From Allolobophora icterica (Eukaryota; Annelida; Clitellata; Crassiclitellata; Lumbricidae), in the NCBI GenBank assembly GCA_963556255.1, contig OY744610.1, positions 11,998,477 through 12,062,476 on the forward strand: a stretch of DNA of 64,000 nucleotides, read 5' to 3'. The notes under the pieces are model-generated. The model was not told the DNA's origin, ran no database searches, and was given only the letters and a program-made list of their open reading frames with translations. The position numbers and the translations under genes are program-made. Each line of letters starts with the position of its first letter. The stretch's first letter is position 1. This document shows positions 22,848 to 34,873 of the stretch, piece by piece.

Positions 22848-25800
22848 CGGCTACGGTTAGTCGCACTACGCGGAAAACTTTATTTTCTCTACACCTGTGG
22901 CGGCCTGCTTGGCAGAGGTATGATTCGCCTCCACTAGCCGCTCGACTGGAGTCGACGTTGGCTATCTTCGCCTCGCCGTTATTCCCACGGAATTCTAAGA
23001 CTGGTCCCACAGGGTCTCTGCCACCATCATCCGGTTTAACACACTCACCATCTGGATCATCATCGCTGCCTTCATCATCCGAATCGACTCAGTTACCATA
23101 TGGATTGCCATCGCTGCCCTCTTCGCCGCTACCTCTGACTCAAAGCAGCCATGACGGATTGAGGCTTGGTTCACTAAATGCCCATTCCTTAGGAATCAAG
23201 TACATGGAAGTATCTAACTTAATCTCTCTACATTCATTGGACATCCTCATAATGACAGAGTCCTGGCATGCCACCGCCTCTGACGTCTCAGTGCTTCGAT
23301 CTGCTCCGCCTGGATATTCGTCTATGGATGCTCCTTGTCCAGTCAGTCCCTCACAGGATCCGCTGGGACAAAATTATGGCGGCATCGTTGTTCACTTTCG
23401 TGATAATCTTCGCATCAAAAAGATCCCTGTTCCCTTTGAGGCGACCACCTTCGAACTACTCACTCTTTCGTGTGCTACATCTAGAGGACCTCTCACCATT
23501 CTCGCTCTTTACCGACCAGGTTCTACACCGCTCACGACTGCTTTCTTCTCTGAGCTCTCCTCCCTCCTCGAGGTCTTTCCACATTCAACTTTCAGCTACT
23601 TATTACAGGAGACCTCAATATTCATCTAGAGAACTCTTCCTCTCCCGACACGATTCGCTTCATGGATCTTCTATCGCAGTTTGGACTTGCCCAGCATGTC
23701 GTTGCACCAACTCATGTCCTTGGTGGTTGGCTGGATGTGGTTATCACGCGTGATGACTGCCCAATTTCTGACCTATCCGTCGAACTTCCGTCTATCTCTG
23801 ATCATGGTCTCCTTCGCTTCACAGTGCCACTCCTCTGCACCCAGCCTACCTTCTCCCTCCGGATCTCTCGTGGTTGGAGGCACCTTGACCAGCAGGCCTT
23901 CCGTGCTGGCCTCCTTAGCAGCCCTCTCTGTGGTGACCTGTCGACTCTAGCTGATCACTCGACTGATGACCTCTTCACCCTCTATGACTCGACGATACAA
24001 CCTCTCATCGATGCCCTCCTTCCGTTACGTCAACACCGAACCCGCGCCAGACCGCTACAGCCGTGGCTTGACCATCACTGCGCACACTACGACGGAACGT
24101 TAGACTTCTTGAGCGTAGATATCGCCGTACATATGACCCCTTTGACCGGATTATCTGGATTAACCACCTTCGGGATATGTACCGTGAGTTCCGGATAAAG
24201 GAGACTACATACTGGGAATCGTTAATTGATCGTGAAAAGGGAAATCCACGCCGGCTCTGGGCGACAATTGCTGACGTGCTCGGTCGTTCTACTGTTTCCT
24301 GCTCTTCGTCTCAGACTCCTTTCACGGCGGACGATTACCTAAAGTTTGTCCAGGCCAAGATCGATTCTACTCGAAAATCCACGGAAAATGCACCACCTCC
24401 TTCCTTCACTTCTACTACAGCTATCCTCTCGTCATGGAAACCTCTTGAGCCATCTGCAATCCGTCAGCTGATACTGGATTCTTCCTCGAAGTCGTGTGAA
24501 CTAGACCTGCTTACTCCATTTCTAGCTAAGGACTTTGTAGTTGAATTGACTCCATTTTTGGCATTACTTTGTAATTCTTATCTAGCTCGAGGTTGTGTCC
24601 CGGAACTGCACAAAAGGGCTGTGGTTTCCCTTCCATTAAGCGCCAAGGCCTTGATCCTAACTGTCTTTCAAACTATCGTCCTTTCTGAAACCTCTCTGTC
24701 CTTTCAAAGCTTCTGGAAAAATGTGTCTCTTGTCAACTGATCTATTACCTTGACTCTATAACTCTCTTATGCCTACTCTTCAGTCTGGGTGCAAAAAATT
24801 CTACTCGACAGAATCGCTTATACTGCGCCTTCTAGCTGAAGTATTTCAAGCCTTTGATCGTGGCCAGGTCACTTTACTTGCTCTTTATGACATCAGTGCT
24901 GCCTTTGATACTGTAGACCATGCCATCCTCTGAGACCGACTATCTAAATCTTTTGGCATTGCTGACTCTGCTCTTCTTTTGTTTCGCCCATTCCTTACTG
25001 ATCGTTCTGTTTATGTTGTTTTTGGACCTACCCGGTCTCCTTGGACCCACATCCCGTATGGACTACCTCAGGGCTCTGTCCTCGCTCCCCTTCTGTTCAT
25101 TTTGTATACCTCGGATCTAGCTGGGGTTCTTGGTCCAATGGGTGTTTCGTCTCACCAATACGCTGATGACACACAGGCTTACCTCCATGGTCCAGGTAAC
25201 TCAGCTGCTCTTATGGTTGAACGCATCCTGGAGGCTTCCTCTGCTCTTGATCTCTGGTTGTCCTCAAATCGCCTCCGTCTTAACTACGATAAGATCAAGT
25301 ACATTTTGCTCGGTAATCGTGTCCAGCTTGCCAGGATTGATGCTGACTCTATGCGCCTCAGGTTTCCAATGTGTACTTCTCCTCCTCTGTCCGTGATCTT
25401 GGATTTGTCCTAGATCCTACTCTTTCTCTATCTGATCATGTCGATAGTGTCTCTCGCTCGTCTTTTTACTCTTTACGACAACTTGGTGCCATTCGCCAGT
25501 CTCTTCCGCTGTATGCGATTGAAACCTTGGTTCATGCTCTGATCTGCACTAGGATTGAGTACGGAAACCCTGTCTATATTGGCTTGTCCTCCACTAATAC
25601 ATCTAAACTTCAGTCCATCCTAAATGCTGCTGCTCGCCTCATAGGGGGCATCATGAAATTTGCCCATATCCCGTCCTACATCCGGAACTCCCTTCACTGG
25701 CTTCCCATTCACCAACGCATCCAATTTAAGGCACTTTCCCACATGCGTAACTGTCTTGTTGGCTCAGCTCCGCTGTATCTCAGGGCTTACTGCACCCCAG

Positions 25801-25952
25801 TTTCCAGTTTGTCTGGTCGGGCCTCTCTTCGGTCATCTGCCCGTGGCCACTTGGTAGTTCCTTGGATGCGCACTACTACTGCCCAGTCCCGTAGTTTTGC
25901 GGTTGTGGGCCCTTCCAGCTGGAACAGCCTCCCTCAAGGATTTAGGCTTGTC

Positions 25953-26014
<62 letters not shown>

Positions 26015-26125
26015 GCCCACTTTCGTAAGCGCCTGGAAACATTTCTCTTTGTCAGTGAAGACACTGACCCGGGTCTAGAGCGCCTCTGATTATGAGTGGC
26101 GCTATATAAATTCTCGATTACAATT
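22848..26125 (+). mobile_element. CR1/L2-like LINE, near full length but frameshifted
   Basis: After a short 5' leader, 22958-23629 encodes the start of an apurinic-type endonuclease (RLGSLNAHSLGIK, MTESWHAT, GGIVVHF), and 23662-24198 its end (DVVITRD, LPSISDHGLL). The RT follows in pieces: a 24177-24740 linker, then YDISAAFDTVDHAIL in a broken frame, PYGLPQGSVLAPLLFILYT and HQYADDTQAYL (24979-25413), and the C-terminal region (25371-26078) with RDLGFVLDPTLSLSDHV, LHWLPIHQRIQFKAL and FAVVGPSSWNSLP. The 3' end reads GCGCCTCTGATTATGAGTGG, then a short ATTACA-type tail. At least five frameshifts or stops make it inactive. Confidence 0.9.
25956..26012. repeat. CT microsatellite inside the LINE
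   Basis: Pure CT run, read in frame as Ser-Leu repeats within the LINE C-terminal frame. Confidence 0.95.
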
Positions 26126-26351
26126 ACAATTACAATTACGATAAATGAATTCCTTGACCTTGGAAATTTATGTTACAATTGACACTTTGACAAACAAGAC
26201 GCCAAAGGAAATTTCAATATATCTCTCCGTGTTATAGTCACGCGTTAAAAAACGCTCAGGTGACTAAATTTCCTTCAGGTTGAAGCATAATGGTTAAACT
26301 CCACCACTGCCCTACTTGGGAGGGTTCACTTCAAAACTAGATAAATGAGGA

Positions 26352-26760
26352 GGTGAAGCTATTCATTTTTGTCATGACACAACGTCCTTAAACAGAAACG
26401 CCTCATTGCTTAACACAGTAAAGTTCTTATGGGTCTATTTTGATGGTGTCTTGCCTATTCAAATGCATAAGGTGAGTTATGAATTTCTCGCGATTAATAT
26501 TGATTTTAAAAGATACTGGCCAAAGAGTCGAGGTCATACGCCATAGCTGTAAAGGAAACCTAAATTCAACAACAACAAGACAGTTAAATATCTACTCCAC
26601 TCTATTCCACAGATTGGGAATCGTCCTTTGAGTTTTTAACCTGGTAATCTCCGATCATCGAAATCTTTAATCCTTCCTCCACGTATTTGCCAAAGTATAT
26701 CCCCAGAGAGACGTTTTGTTTTGGAATTACTCGGCGCCAGATCCGCATAGGTTACAATTG
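26352..26760. repeat. Dispersed repeat shared with 63601-64000
   Basis: GTGAAGCTATTCATTTTTGT followed by CATGACACAACGTCCTTAAA matches the right end of the window nearly base for base for ~400 bp, through AGATTGGGAAT and TTTGGAATTACTCG. No coding frame is convincing. Confidence 0.85.
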
Positions 26761-26904
26761 ATACACACTGTTATCGTCGCAACCAGGATGTGCATGTCGT
26801 TCTGGCCTATACGTGCTGGAGACGCTTGCAAGCCGGAGATAATTAATTAAGAAGCATATCTAAAAGCCTACATAAGAAACCACCCCCACCCCGTCACTGT
26901 AAAG

Positions 26905-26909
26905 GCCGT

Positions 26910-26982
<73 letters not shown>

Positions 26983-27235
26983 CCAACATAAGTTCCTGAA
27001 GAAGGTCATTTGGAGACGATAACTACGAATCCTGGCACTCCATAGTCTTCGATCATTTGTCATGTCTAGTGGTCCTCTTGGCGTTAGTCCAAGTGATATA
27101 CGTCCTCATTTATACTGTCTATCCAGTTTAGTCTTGGCCTGCCTTTGTTTCTCTTTCCTTGGAATCTTGCATGTAATGCATTGCCTAGAATCCGGCCGTT
27201 TAGCTTAGGAAAAGGCCGTTTGGTAGATCAACAGT
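26905..27235 (-). mobile_element. RTE-like LINE 3' end with GAT tail
   Basis: On the minus strand, pieces of an RTE-type C terminus can be read (GRPRLNW, then DRQYK.GRISLGLTPRG, decayed). A GAT microsatellite at 26911-26982 follows at the position of the 3' tail. It is heavily truncated. Confidence 0.55.
26911..26982. repeat. ATC/GAT trinucleotide microsatellite
   Basis: About 24 uninterrupted units, probably grown from the LINE tail. Confidence 0.95.
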
Positions 27236-27244
27236 TACTATTAT

Positions 27245-27950
27245 GCATGTTGGTCTCCCAATAGAATATGGTAAATACAGTCAAAGAACCAAATCAATCA
27301 GTTCCAGTTTTACTAGAAAACTTCGTATTAAGTATTATTATCCAGCTCAAGAGATATTATGACTTCGCAATTGAAAATGGAAGCCTTTCGTAATATTATA
27401 ATTCTGAATGAAGGTCACATGACGTGCAAAATGGCAACCATCTCTTTCACTGTTATTTATACTTAACTGGTTTATATCGACACTGTTGTGCGGTTGACAC
27501 TTGTGACTAAGGAAGACACCTGGCTACATACAGTCTAGTAGACGATTTTTAATCATTGATTTATAGTTAGCGATGAAGATTTTCAAGTATGACAATTTTC
27601 TTTAAGCTCAAAGTGTTGACGAAGCTAGGACATCATAGGATCCTATGACTTCGCAAACTCGATTTCAAACACAGACAAATCTTGCGCAAGTTGCACAGAA
27701 GTGAAGAAAGTTAACTAGCCATCCACAAATTCATCAGATAATTTTTTAAGATATAAGATCGTCCTACCTTACTTTGATGAGTCTGAAAGAGTAAATTCAG
27801 TTCTGTCTGAGGTTTCTACAACGATGAAGTAGAGCATGAGCTTGGGTTTTTCTGACTATGGTCATAAAATTAGAGGTTATTAGATTAGAAAGCCCTTCAG
27901 TATGGTTTGCGTTGTTATATATCTCATCGGATTTGATCGTATCGCATTGC
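27245..27950. other. No gene recognised
   Basis: AT-rich unique sequence. No coding frame or repeat seen. Confidence 0.5.
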
Positions 27951-28020
27951 GATGCGCTCTTTTATTATTATTATTATTTTTTTTTACCCGAGGTATATAT
28001 GTTCCCTCAGGTGCAAGATA

Positions 28021-29812
28021 CTAATTAGTGATGTTGACTCTGGAGTGGCCGTCCTGGTCAAGAATCGGGAGAACAAAAGTGCTGTGGAAGGCGACTGCGT
28101 TGAAACGTTGAATTACAACGGAAAGGCGCTGGAACAGATAGCTGGTTTCCCTTGGGTCTCCCGAGATTTGGCTCAGAAGACGTCCAAGGTCGGAGAGGAA
28201 CGCCTGTCCCACGGCGTTAGTTGGTCCCAAGGTTTCAAAAGCCAATGGAACAAAATGATAGAAATGCATCAAACCGGTGTACTTAGCGTTTTTCCTGGAC
28301 TCATAAAGTTCCGCTGCACCTCCCGCCCGAGTGGAGGTTGTGGGCAGATAAGAAGGGGCTACTGTGTCTGCCACAGTGACGTCCCAGGTCAAACGACCCG
28401 AGCGCCATGGAATTAAAGTAAGGCCATCTGGTCGTTTACCGTCCGACCTGGAAAGGCCTGGGGGTTCCTTAACTGCCGGAATGCCCGCCTGAACGAGGCA
28501 TCTGCAGATAAGGTCATTCAAGACCGCATGTCGGGCGTGTCGGCCCGGGCCGAGACGGCATGACAGGCCATGCGAACCATCGGCGGTCACCAGAGTGCCG
28601 CACGGGCAGTCATGTAGATGGCATATGGCCGTGCCAAGGCGAAGGCCGACAGCTATTCGGACTGCCTCGTCATCCAGTCTGAGGCCGCACGTGCTGATGG
28701 GCAAAGCAAACAGCCAGTCACCCGCATGTGGTGCGAAGACTGTTCTAAGTCGTGCTTGATGGTAGGCGCTGGTGTGAAACTGAGCAAGCTCGGTTACTGT
28801 CCTCTGAATAACAGGTCTGTCCCAAAATGACTGTCTGTGAGATAGCTCCCCGTCCGGATATGATATAGAGTAACTGGAGCACCAATCCTCGACCGAGGTG
28901 ACAAACTGTGTGTCTGTGTCAACGATTAAGTTACTGAGCATGGAGGATTGGATGGCGAGGGTACTTGCAGCGGAAGCCAAAAAGGCGGGTAGCGCAAGCG
29001 AAGAAACCCTACGGATACCCAGGCCTCCAGCTTTAACAGGGAGGGAGGCCTGCAACCACTGATCATCCGACAGAGGAATATTCAAGATTGAGCAAAGACG
29101 TCTCTCAACAGAGAGTCGTATTTTTCGAGAAGAGGATGTCCCGAGCAAGGGCCGCAGCGCAGCGTGTGCATCAATTTAGGAGCGCTGAGCGAGCACCTAA
29201 GTAGGATAAGAGCATCCTGTTTAGTGATGCTCATCAGTCTGGATAAGGCCATGGATAGTTCAGAGCAACGGGATACAAGACATGCCGAGAGGGCCTCCGA
29301 GGTGTAGAGCGGGGCGCCCAGAAGGGTGGCACTTTCTGGCTTAGTGACTGAAAAGCGACGGAGCGGTTCAAGGGAGACTGGGTCATCAGAGCGTGATATA
29401 ACCTCGCATTTTGCATGATTCAAATATAACCCTAGTTCTCTGCATTCACGCTCGATGGTTTCAACGTCGGCAGCCACCCCCGCTGCCCCTCCCCCAAAGT
29501 GAGATCATCAAGGTATCCCAGTGCCAGAGGGGATTGCAGGTTAAGTAGAATCGCCTGTAGGGGAAGACAAAATAGGAGCGGGCCGAGGGGTCGCCCTGCT
29601 GCGGTCCCACCTCTGACCGGATGGAGAACCGACCAAACTTAAGGTCAGAGGTTTCCGCGTAAGCTAAATTACAGTATGGCAGAAGTTCAGGTAAAGTGTC
29701 TAAAACCGAAGAAAGCATGCGGTCTCTGTACAAACTGTTAAAAGCATTGGAGAAATCTAGTTTCACAAGTATTGAGTCTTCCTGCATACTGCTTAGGAAG
29801 CGCCTAACGATA
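28021..29812 (-). mobile_element. LINE with restriction-like endonuclease (R2/HERO-type), 3' part
   Basis: Three minus-strand frames in order. 29461-29787 has RT motif A (VKLDFSNAFNSL) and motif B (GPQQGDPSARS). A frameshifted YLDDLTLG (motif C) is near 29500. 29082-29477 has LGLYLNHAKCEV and the thumb. 28021-29148 is a 375-residue frame holding a CPCG...H..SC...H zinc knuckle and the PD-(D/E)XK-type endonuclease (KRPDGLTLIPW and LTWDVTVADT). This domain order (RT, then CCHC, then endonuclease) defines the restriction-like-endonuclease LINEs. The 5' part of the RT is missing and there are two frameshifts. Confidence 0.88.
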
Positions 29813-30185
29813 ATATTATTATTATTATTACTACAACTACTACTAGCCTACTACAACTACTACTACTACAACAACTACTACTACGACTACTGCAACTACT
29901 AAATAACAACTTCCATAGAGCCGGTGTGTAATTCACAAGGTATCAGTCGGTGGCTTAAACCAAGCTGCAATCAGGTCATCCTGAAAAGATCAGCCTTCCA
30001 CCACAGATACAGCCTGTGGCTGAAAATCAATTGGAAAAGGCAAGTATTAAAATAAATAAAGGACAGATATAGGGCCTACACATTAGGGTGGAGTGAAAAA
30101 ATGATTTTTAAATAAATGAATTCCAACAGTGGGCAAAAGATACAACTTAGGTAGATTAAGAAACACACCAAATATTTTAAATTTC
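29813..30185. other. Simple-sequence stretch and no gene
   Basis: 29813-29900 is an imperfect ATT/ACT trinucleotide stretch; the remainder shows nothing recognisable. Confidence 0.6.
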
Positions 30186-30189
30186 AAAT

Positions 30190-31510
30190 GACATCTTCTT
30201 CCTTCTACCGTCGATGCAATATTTCAACGTGATTAACCTAATATTACAATGGATGTCATCCAATCTCCTCTGCCTTAACCTTTCCAAAACAGAATTCATA
30301 ATCCTAGGCCTTCCTGAGCATATCAAGAAAAGCCCTAACCCTTCCATACACCAATCGACTAACTCACCGCTTCTTAACTTTCACATCGGATCCCCCCGTC
30401 CATTACTTGTGATGCACAACTCTCCTTCTCTAACCACATCTCCAACCTTTCGCTCCTGCTTCAGGCACATTTGTGACCTTCGTCGCATCCGGCATAAATC
30501 GACCTTAAAACTTCCTCTACCATTGTTACCTCTATTGTTGATTGATTACAGCAATTCCCTCTTCCTCAACCTTGAATCCACTCAAATCAAGCGTCTGCAA
30601 CTTATCCAAAAGTCACTAGCCAGGGCTGTCACGAGAATGCCCAAACATCATCATACCACTCTCATCCTCAAATCACTACATTGGCTAAAAATCCCAGAGT
30701 GAATCCACTTCAAAGTCATATCACTAACCTATAACTCCCTACAGTATATCCAGCCCAAGTACCTCCGTGGTCTCTTCACCATCCAGGCAACCCGCTCCAC
30801 CCGATCCTCCTATTTCAATCTTTCTCGATATCCGGTCACTACTCATCTCAAGTTCTCCAACCCAGCCATATCCAAAAGAGCACCACGCCTCTGGAACGAT
30901 CTCCCCCTTGAATTCCGCAGATTCTGGGTTCCTCCATCATCATTGGGGGGCCCGATAGCGCATTGGATAACATCTGGCGTAGAGTGCGAGAGGTACAGTT
31001 ATCGAGTCCCATAGGCGGACATGCTTTGTAGGCTGCAACTTGCGCCGTGTATTGCAGGCTGTCTGTTCTGTTAGTAGTTAAGGTTTATCGCATAACATGT
31101 ACAATTGTACATGTACAGCGCAGTGCGTTTGCAGGCGCTTAATTAAAGAATAAATATTATTCCAACCCGTCCTCCATCCTTATCCTCATGTTCCTCTATC
31201 TATCTCCGGGCTTTCCATTCCAAACTGAAGTCTCACTTTTTCAAGTAGGGCCTACTCCTACCCTGACTCATTTGATCCTCTGCCTTCCAATTCTCCTCGC
31301 CCTAAATAACACCCGCCTTCACAGCTGCTCTGCCTCCTCTCTTGGTCTGCCGCCCCCCAGAAACCAGACTCGGACCTCTTGGATGACTCTCCAGAAAACC
31401 CCCTCAACACTCACAGTCGTATGCTGGCGCATCCTTCTTGAACAGAGATTTTGGTACTTCTTTCGTTATCTCCTCATTTTCTTCCTTTCAGCAATGTCGC
31501 TGCATTCATT
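30190..31510 (+). mobile_element. L2-like LINE relic, C-terminal half
   Basis: Starts in the RT palm/thumb (MSSNLLCLNLSKTEFIILGL), continues with LEST.IKRLQLIQKSLARAV and ILKSLHWLKIPE, and runs to a Ser/Pro-rich tail. It is the same subfamily as the minus-strand copy at 39050-40437, where the equivalent segment is better preserved. Stops, frameshifts, and a SINE-like insertion at 30939 break it. Confidence 0.82.
30939..31170 (+). mobile_element. SINE-like insertion in the LINE
   Basis: The LINE reading is interrupted by ~230 bp flanked on both sides by TCCTCCATC. The insert starts near GGGGGGCCCGATAGCGC and contains a tRNA-like A-box region (TAGCGCATTGGATAACATC) and GTTATCGAGTCCC in the B-box position. 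It ends with an A/T-rich tail. Confidence 0.6.
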
Positions 31511-31522
31511 AGGCGTTACAAT

Positions 31523-31725
31523 CATAGGCGTGATTTGTCGGGGGAACAGGTGTAACCGTACCCCATCCCACTCTTTGGGCTGGGGTACCGTACCCCCCAC
31601 TTTATGAACAATGCCAATCAATATTTTATTATTTTGCCTTCCCATAGATCGCAGTCAACGCCCTGCTTCCTGTATGTAAGAAATTGGTACCTCCCCCCAC
31701 TTTTTACACCAAAGTTACACCCCTG
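31523..31725. mobile_element. Short hAT-type MITE
   Basis: 203 bp flanked by the perfect 8-bp duplication GTTACAAT (31515-31522, 31726-31733). Ends CATAGGCGTGA and TTACACCCCTG form weak terminal repeats (7 of 11). The interior is rich in GGTACCGTACCCCCCAC-type motifs. No coding capacity. Confidence 0.75.
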
Positions 31726-31733
31726 GTTACAAT

Positions 31734-33040
31734 TATATAATCCTGTAGCACACCAGAGGCGATTTCCGCTACTGATTTGAATGTGTATTTCATGTATTGT
31801 AACCGTTCGAAGACAGTCAGTTGAAGAAAAAAAAATTGCACCACATTGACGTTATTCAAAGAATTTTATATGGTAAATATTTTACCGCCGGTAGAGGGCA
31901 GAGGACGCAAAGCAAAATCCGCAATATTTTGAGGACTATTTACACTCAAATGCAAGCAATTTTTCCATCGCTATTGGAAAACGTTTGCTTTAAAAAAAAC
32001 ATTTGGCCATTTTCACTTAACCCTACAGCACAATCATGCCACCCGCATGTCGGTCGCTGATCGACAGCTGCGACCTTATGACGTTGGAGTTCATTGGCGT
32101 TAAGTTTGCGTTCCGGACTTGTTCGTCGGTTTTGCCAAGAATTTTTTACGTTTAGAACTTAAGGTATTTTGCCTTATACGTTTTTAAACTTAATTTTGAC
32201 CTAATGGTGTTGATTCGGACTGTAAATGTCAGTCCCCTTGACGTTTGGCTTTTCTCTCCACAAATGTCAAAAATTTCCTTGTTCCACGAAAGCTCATCTA
32301 ATAACTGAATGCGGTCTCGTTTAAACTTTATGGAAGCCATTTTGTGCAAATGTTTATCTAGTCGCTTATAGGCATCGACTGATGAACGTTATTGCGCTAA
32401 ATAACTGAAAGAAACGAAAGCTGCTCTAGCGAGCCTAGAGTTAATCGTCATAACTTGTATCCGGGTACGACTACCCGCATGATGATCAATGCGTCTGTTT
32501 CTTTATTGCGGAAATTTACGAGCTGAAAATACTGGTAGGCCTATCATTTAGATAGGCTACTGCTGAGGTAGATGGAAATCCTAATGAAATAAGAAATATT
32601 GCATAAAACCAGTAAGAAAAAGTCTTACGCTTTCAAGTATAGGCAAAGCATAGTTTTGCATTGACAAATACCGAATCTGTTTAACCTTGGCACCGCGATA
32701 ATGTGTTGCGTCAACAGGGAAATATATTTTAACTCTGATGTTCTGGCTTTTCCACAACTTTCAATTTACGTCTATTTATAGGCCTAGGCCTGCTCCGATT
32801 TAAAAATAGAGCTAATAGCGGTAAATCAGTCAAGAAAATATTTTCCACCGCTCGAAAGTTATGGTAATTAACAATAATTAGTCAAATGCTTTTAATCGCT
32901 GAATTGGTTTGATGTGTCTCTCTCTTAAAGTGGCGCTATATAAATTTGCAAATACTTTTAATACAATTAATTTACCGGAGGTCTGGGAGTAGAGCTTCAC
33001 CTGTGGCTGCCAGGTTTACTGTGCTCTGTGTATTGCCCAT
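31734..33040. other. No gene recognised
   Basis: Mostly unique AT-rich sequence. About 32049-32140 (GTCGGTCGCTGATCGA, GTTGGAGTTCATTGGCGTTA) matches 56505-56640, so it belongs to a dispersed repeat. GTGGCGCTATATAAATTTGC near 32930 is a LINE-type tail. Confidence 0.5.
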
Positions 33041-33046
33041 AATTTA

Positions 33047-33535
33047 CATAATTATGTTCTAAATGAAGATGAATTGATTTGTTTGCTAGGAGAATGTGGC
33101 TTGATATCATTTTACAAAACGATCTGCAGAGACTTTGGTATTCGGTGCGATGCAGCTGATTTTTACTGTGCTACGTATTTATACAATATTGCTGTAAATA
33201 TCCAGAAGTATTTCATTTATGTGAACGAAATCTTGCAGAACGATTTGAATGAACTTGCATTTACAAATGTAATGGTGATACATCGCTTGACTCATATTTC
33301 GACTGAGACGACCATTGTTTCTTCTTTTCACGTAAGCTTACTGCTTTGCTCTTTCTCGTGTCTAAGCCAAGATTTGTCGAAAAGAGAATACAAAGCTAGG
33401 ACGACGTTTTTGCATGAGAGACTTTCTTTGAGAAGAACTTACCTTCTATACTTATTTAGCATGGTTAAGCTGCGGGTTAGCTTTATTTTCTTTGGAAGAA
33501 ATATTCTGGCAAGATATTAGAAAGTGAAATGTCTG
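33047..33535 (+). pseudogene. cGLR C-terminal fragment (degenerate)
   Basis: An open stretch of ~150 codons matches the distal cGLR extension: SFYKTICRDFGIRCDAADFY corresponds to FYNTIRKDFGIHCNTIDCY of copy B, then ILQNDLNELAFTNVMVI, and finally IFFGRNILARY before a stop, as in the other copies (..RHFLARYLKL). The middle is poorly conserved and one segment has slipped frame. It lacks the whole nucleotidyltransferase domain, so it is the decayed tail of a former tandem copy. Confidence 0.75.
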
Positions 33536-33939
33536 ATTGATCATAATTATTTAATGTCAGAAATTACGTTCTAATGTAAGAAATTGAAAAGTTTTTTTCA
33601 TTTGAATACAACGTGATTTGTTTTCTTTAACAGAAACTTTGACCAGGCTGGTATTTGGTAGGACACTGTACAGGCATTTGTTTCAGCAAAATAGAATCGT
33701 TACTATCAGAGCAAATATTAAGCTTCATTTCTTTTATCTACTTTAGGTTTTTTATAAACTGGTAACGTTCATTAAATGTTACACCACTATATCTACGGAA
33801 AATTCTCTCCTAATTGGCTGATTTATAAATTTCGAAGACTTTCCAAATACCCTATCGAAATTGTAATTGTAAGCTACAAATTTCTAAAGCTCTACTCTTA
33901 AGCTTAGCGCAGGACCCCAGCCTAGTCACGAACACTCAG
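33536..33939. other. No gene recognised
   Basis: AT-rich sequence after the cGLR fragment. No feature seen. Confidence 0.5.
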
Positions 33940-34275
33940 TCGTGTCAGAAATGTTGTCCATATATGTCAAAGGAAGATCCCAGTCTGGTTGCCAGAGAGA
34001 CCAGCGAGAGGAGGCGATAGAGCTGCTAAGGTGGATTTCGTTTCAGACGAGAAAGATTGGAAGTCGGAGGAATGGATGAATTAACGTATGAATGATTGAA
34101 GGTGTGGGACGCCAATTTGGAGTAGAAAGCCTGTGTGGTGGTAAACATAGTAGCTTAAGGCAGATAACAGTAGGTGACTGGCTATGTTGGTGGGAAACTG
34201 AGAAAATGCAGAAATCAGTGGGAAGATGGCTCGATTCAGAGGAAGATCGTTCACAGAGTTTTTTTAAATTATTGA
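33940..34275 (-). mobile_element. L2-like LINE 3' remnant
   Basis: AGATTGGAAGTCGGAGGAATGG, shortened here to AGATTGGAAGTCGGAGG, and ACTGAGAAAATGCAGAAATC match the 3' part of the minus-strand LINE at 39160-39400. Strongly decayed. Confidence 0.55.
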
Positions 34276-34432
34276 ATTAAAAAGACATGTATAAATTCGC
34301 CAAACTGTAGAAAACTCTAAACCAAATTGAGTTGTTTATGTCTCCCTCTGGTATTTTTATAAAGTCGCGCAAAGTCAGGCAAGTATTTACTTGCATGAAA
34401 TGTATTGTATTGTATTTATTAGGCGCATCTCG

Positions 34433-34472
34433 CGGTATAGACCATTCAGATGCACTGAATGGACTATACCGT
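34433..34472. repeat. Short perfect hairpin
   Basis: CGGTATAG and CCATTCA, separated by an A, pair with TGAATGG and CTATACCG across a 7-base loop. No known element is attached. Confidence 0.7.
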
Positions 34473-34499
34473 CTCTCTGGCAACCAGAGTAGAATCTTC

Positions 34500-34873
34500 A
34501 TATGACATGACTCATGACAATTAGGTTATTTGTGCTCAACAATAATTTGTCGTATTATTATGTTAACTGAATCAATTTGTAAAGGAGCAATCACTGTGTT
34601 TCGTTCTTGAATTTTTCACGTGCTGTCATTGTATTAAAAACTCACAAACTTGTCACTTACCTTCTTCCTTCATATCGGAGGCTTCTTTGCTGATTTTTTC
34701 TACTAAAAATATATTCGGTCGAATTGTGAGTGAGAAAGGTGATTGCTGGCACTGGACATAGGTGATAATTTAAATTGTGGTCTTCCTGCTGCTACTGCTG
34801 CTGCTGCTAGCGATGATGAAAATGAATATCATGATGAGTTTTAGGATGGAGGTTTATATTTTTTTTACTTGAG
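34500..34873. other. No gene recognised
   Basis: AT-rich sequence with a short GCT run near 34795. It precedes the cGLR N-terminal fragment and may hold decayed 5' flank. Confidence 0.4.

Larger units (their letters stand above)
21480..26225. mobile_element. Second inverted-repeat element, split by a LINE
   Basis: The left arm unit GACAAATGAAGTGTCAATTG with AAGGTCAAGGAGTCG returns inverted just after the LINE end, as TTCCTTGACCTTGG and TTACAATTGACACTTTGACA (26145-26200). The left side has tandem ~160-bp units with AAGATGGCGGCCAATATGG, and it also contains a TIR-bounded insertion (21594-22284). Outer boundaries are approximate. Confidence 0.6.
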
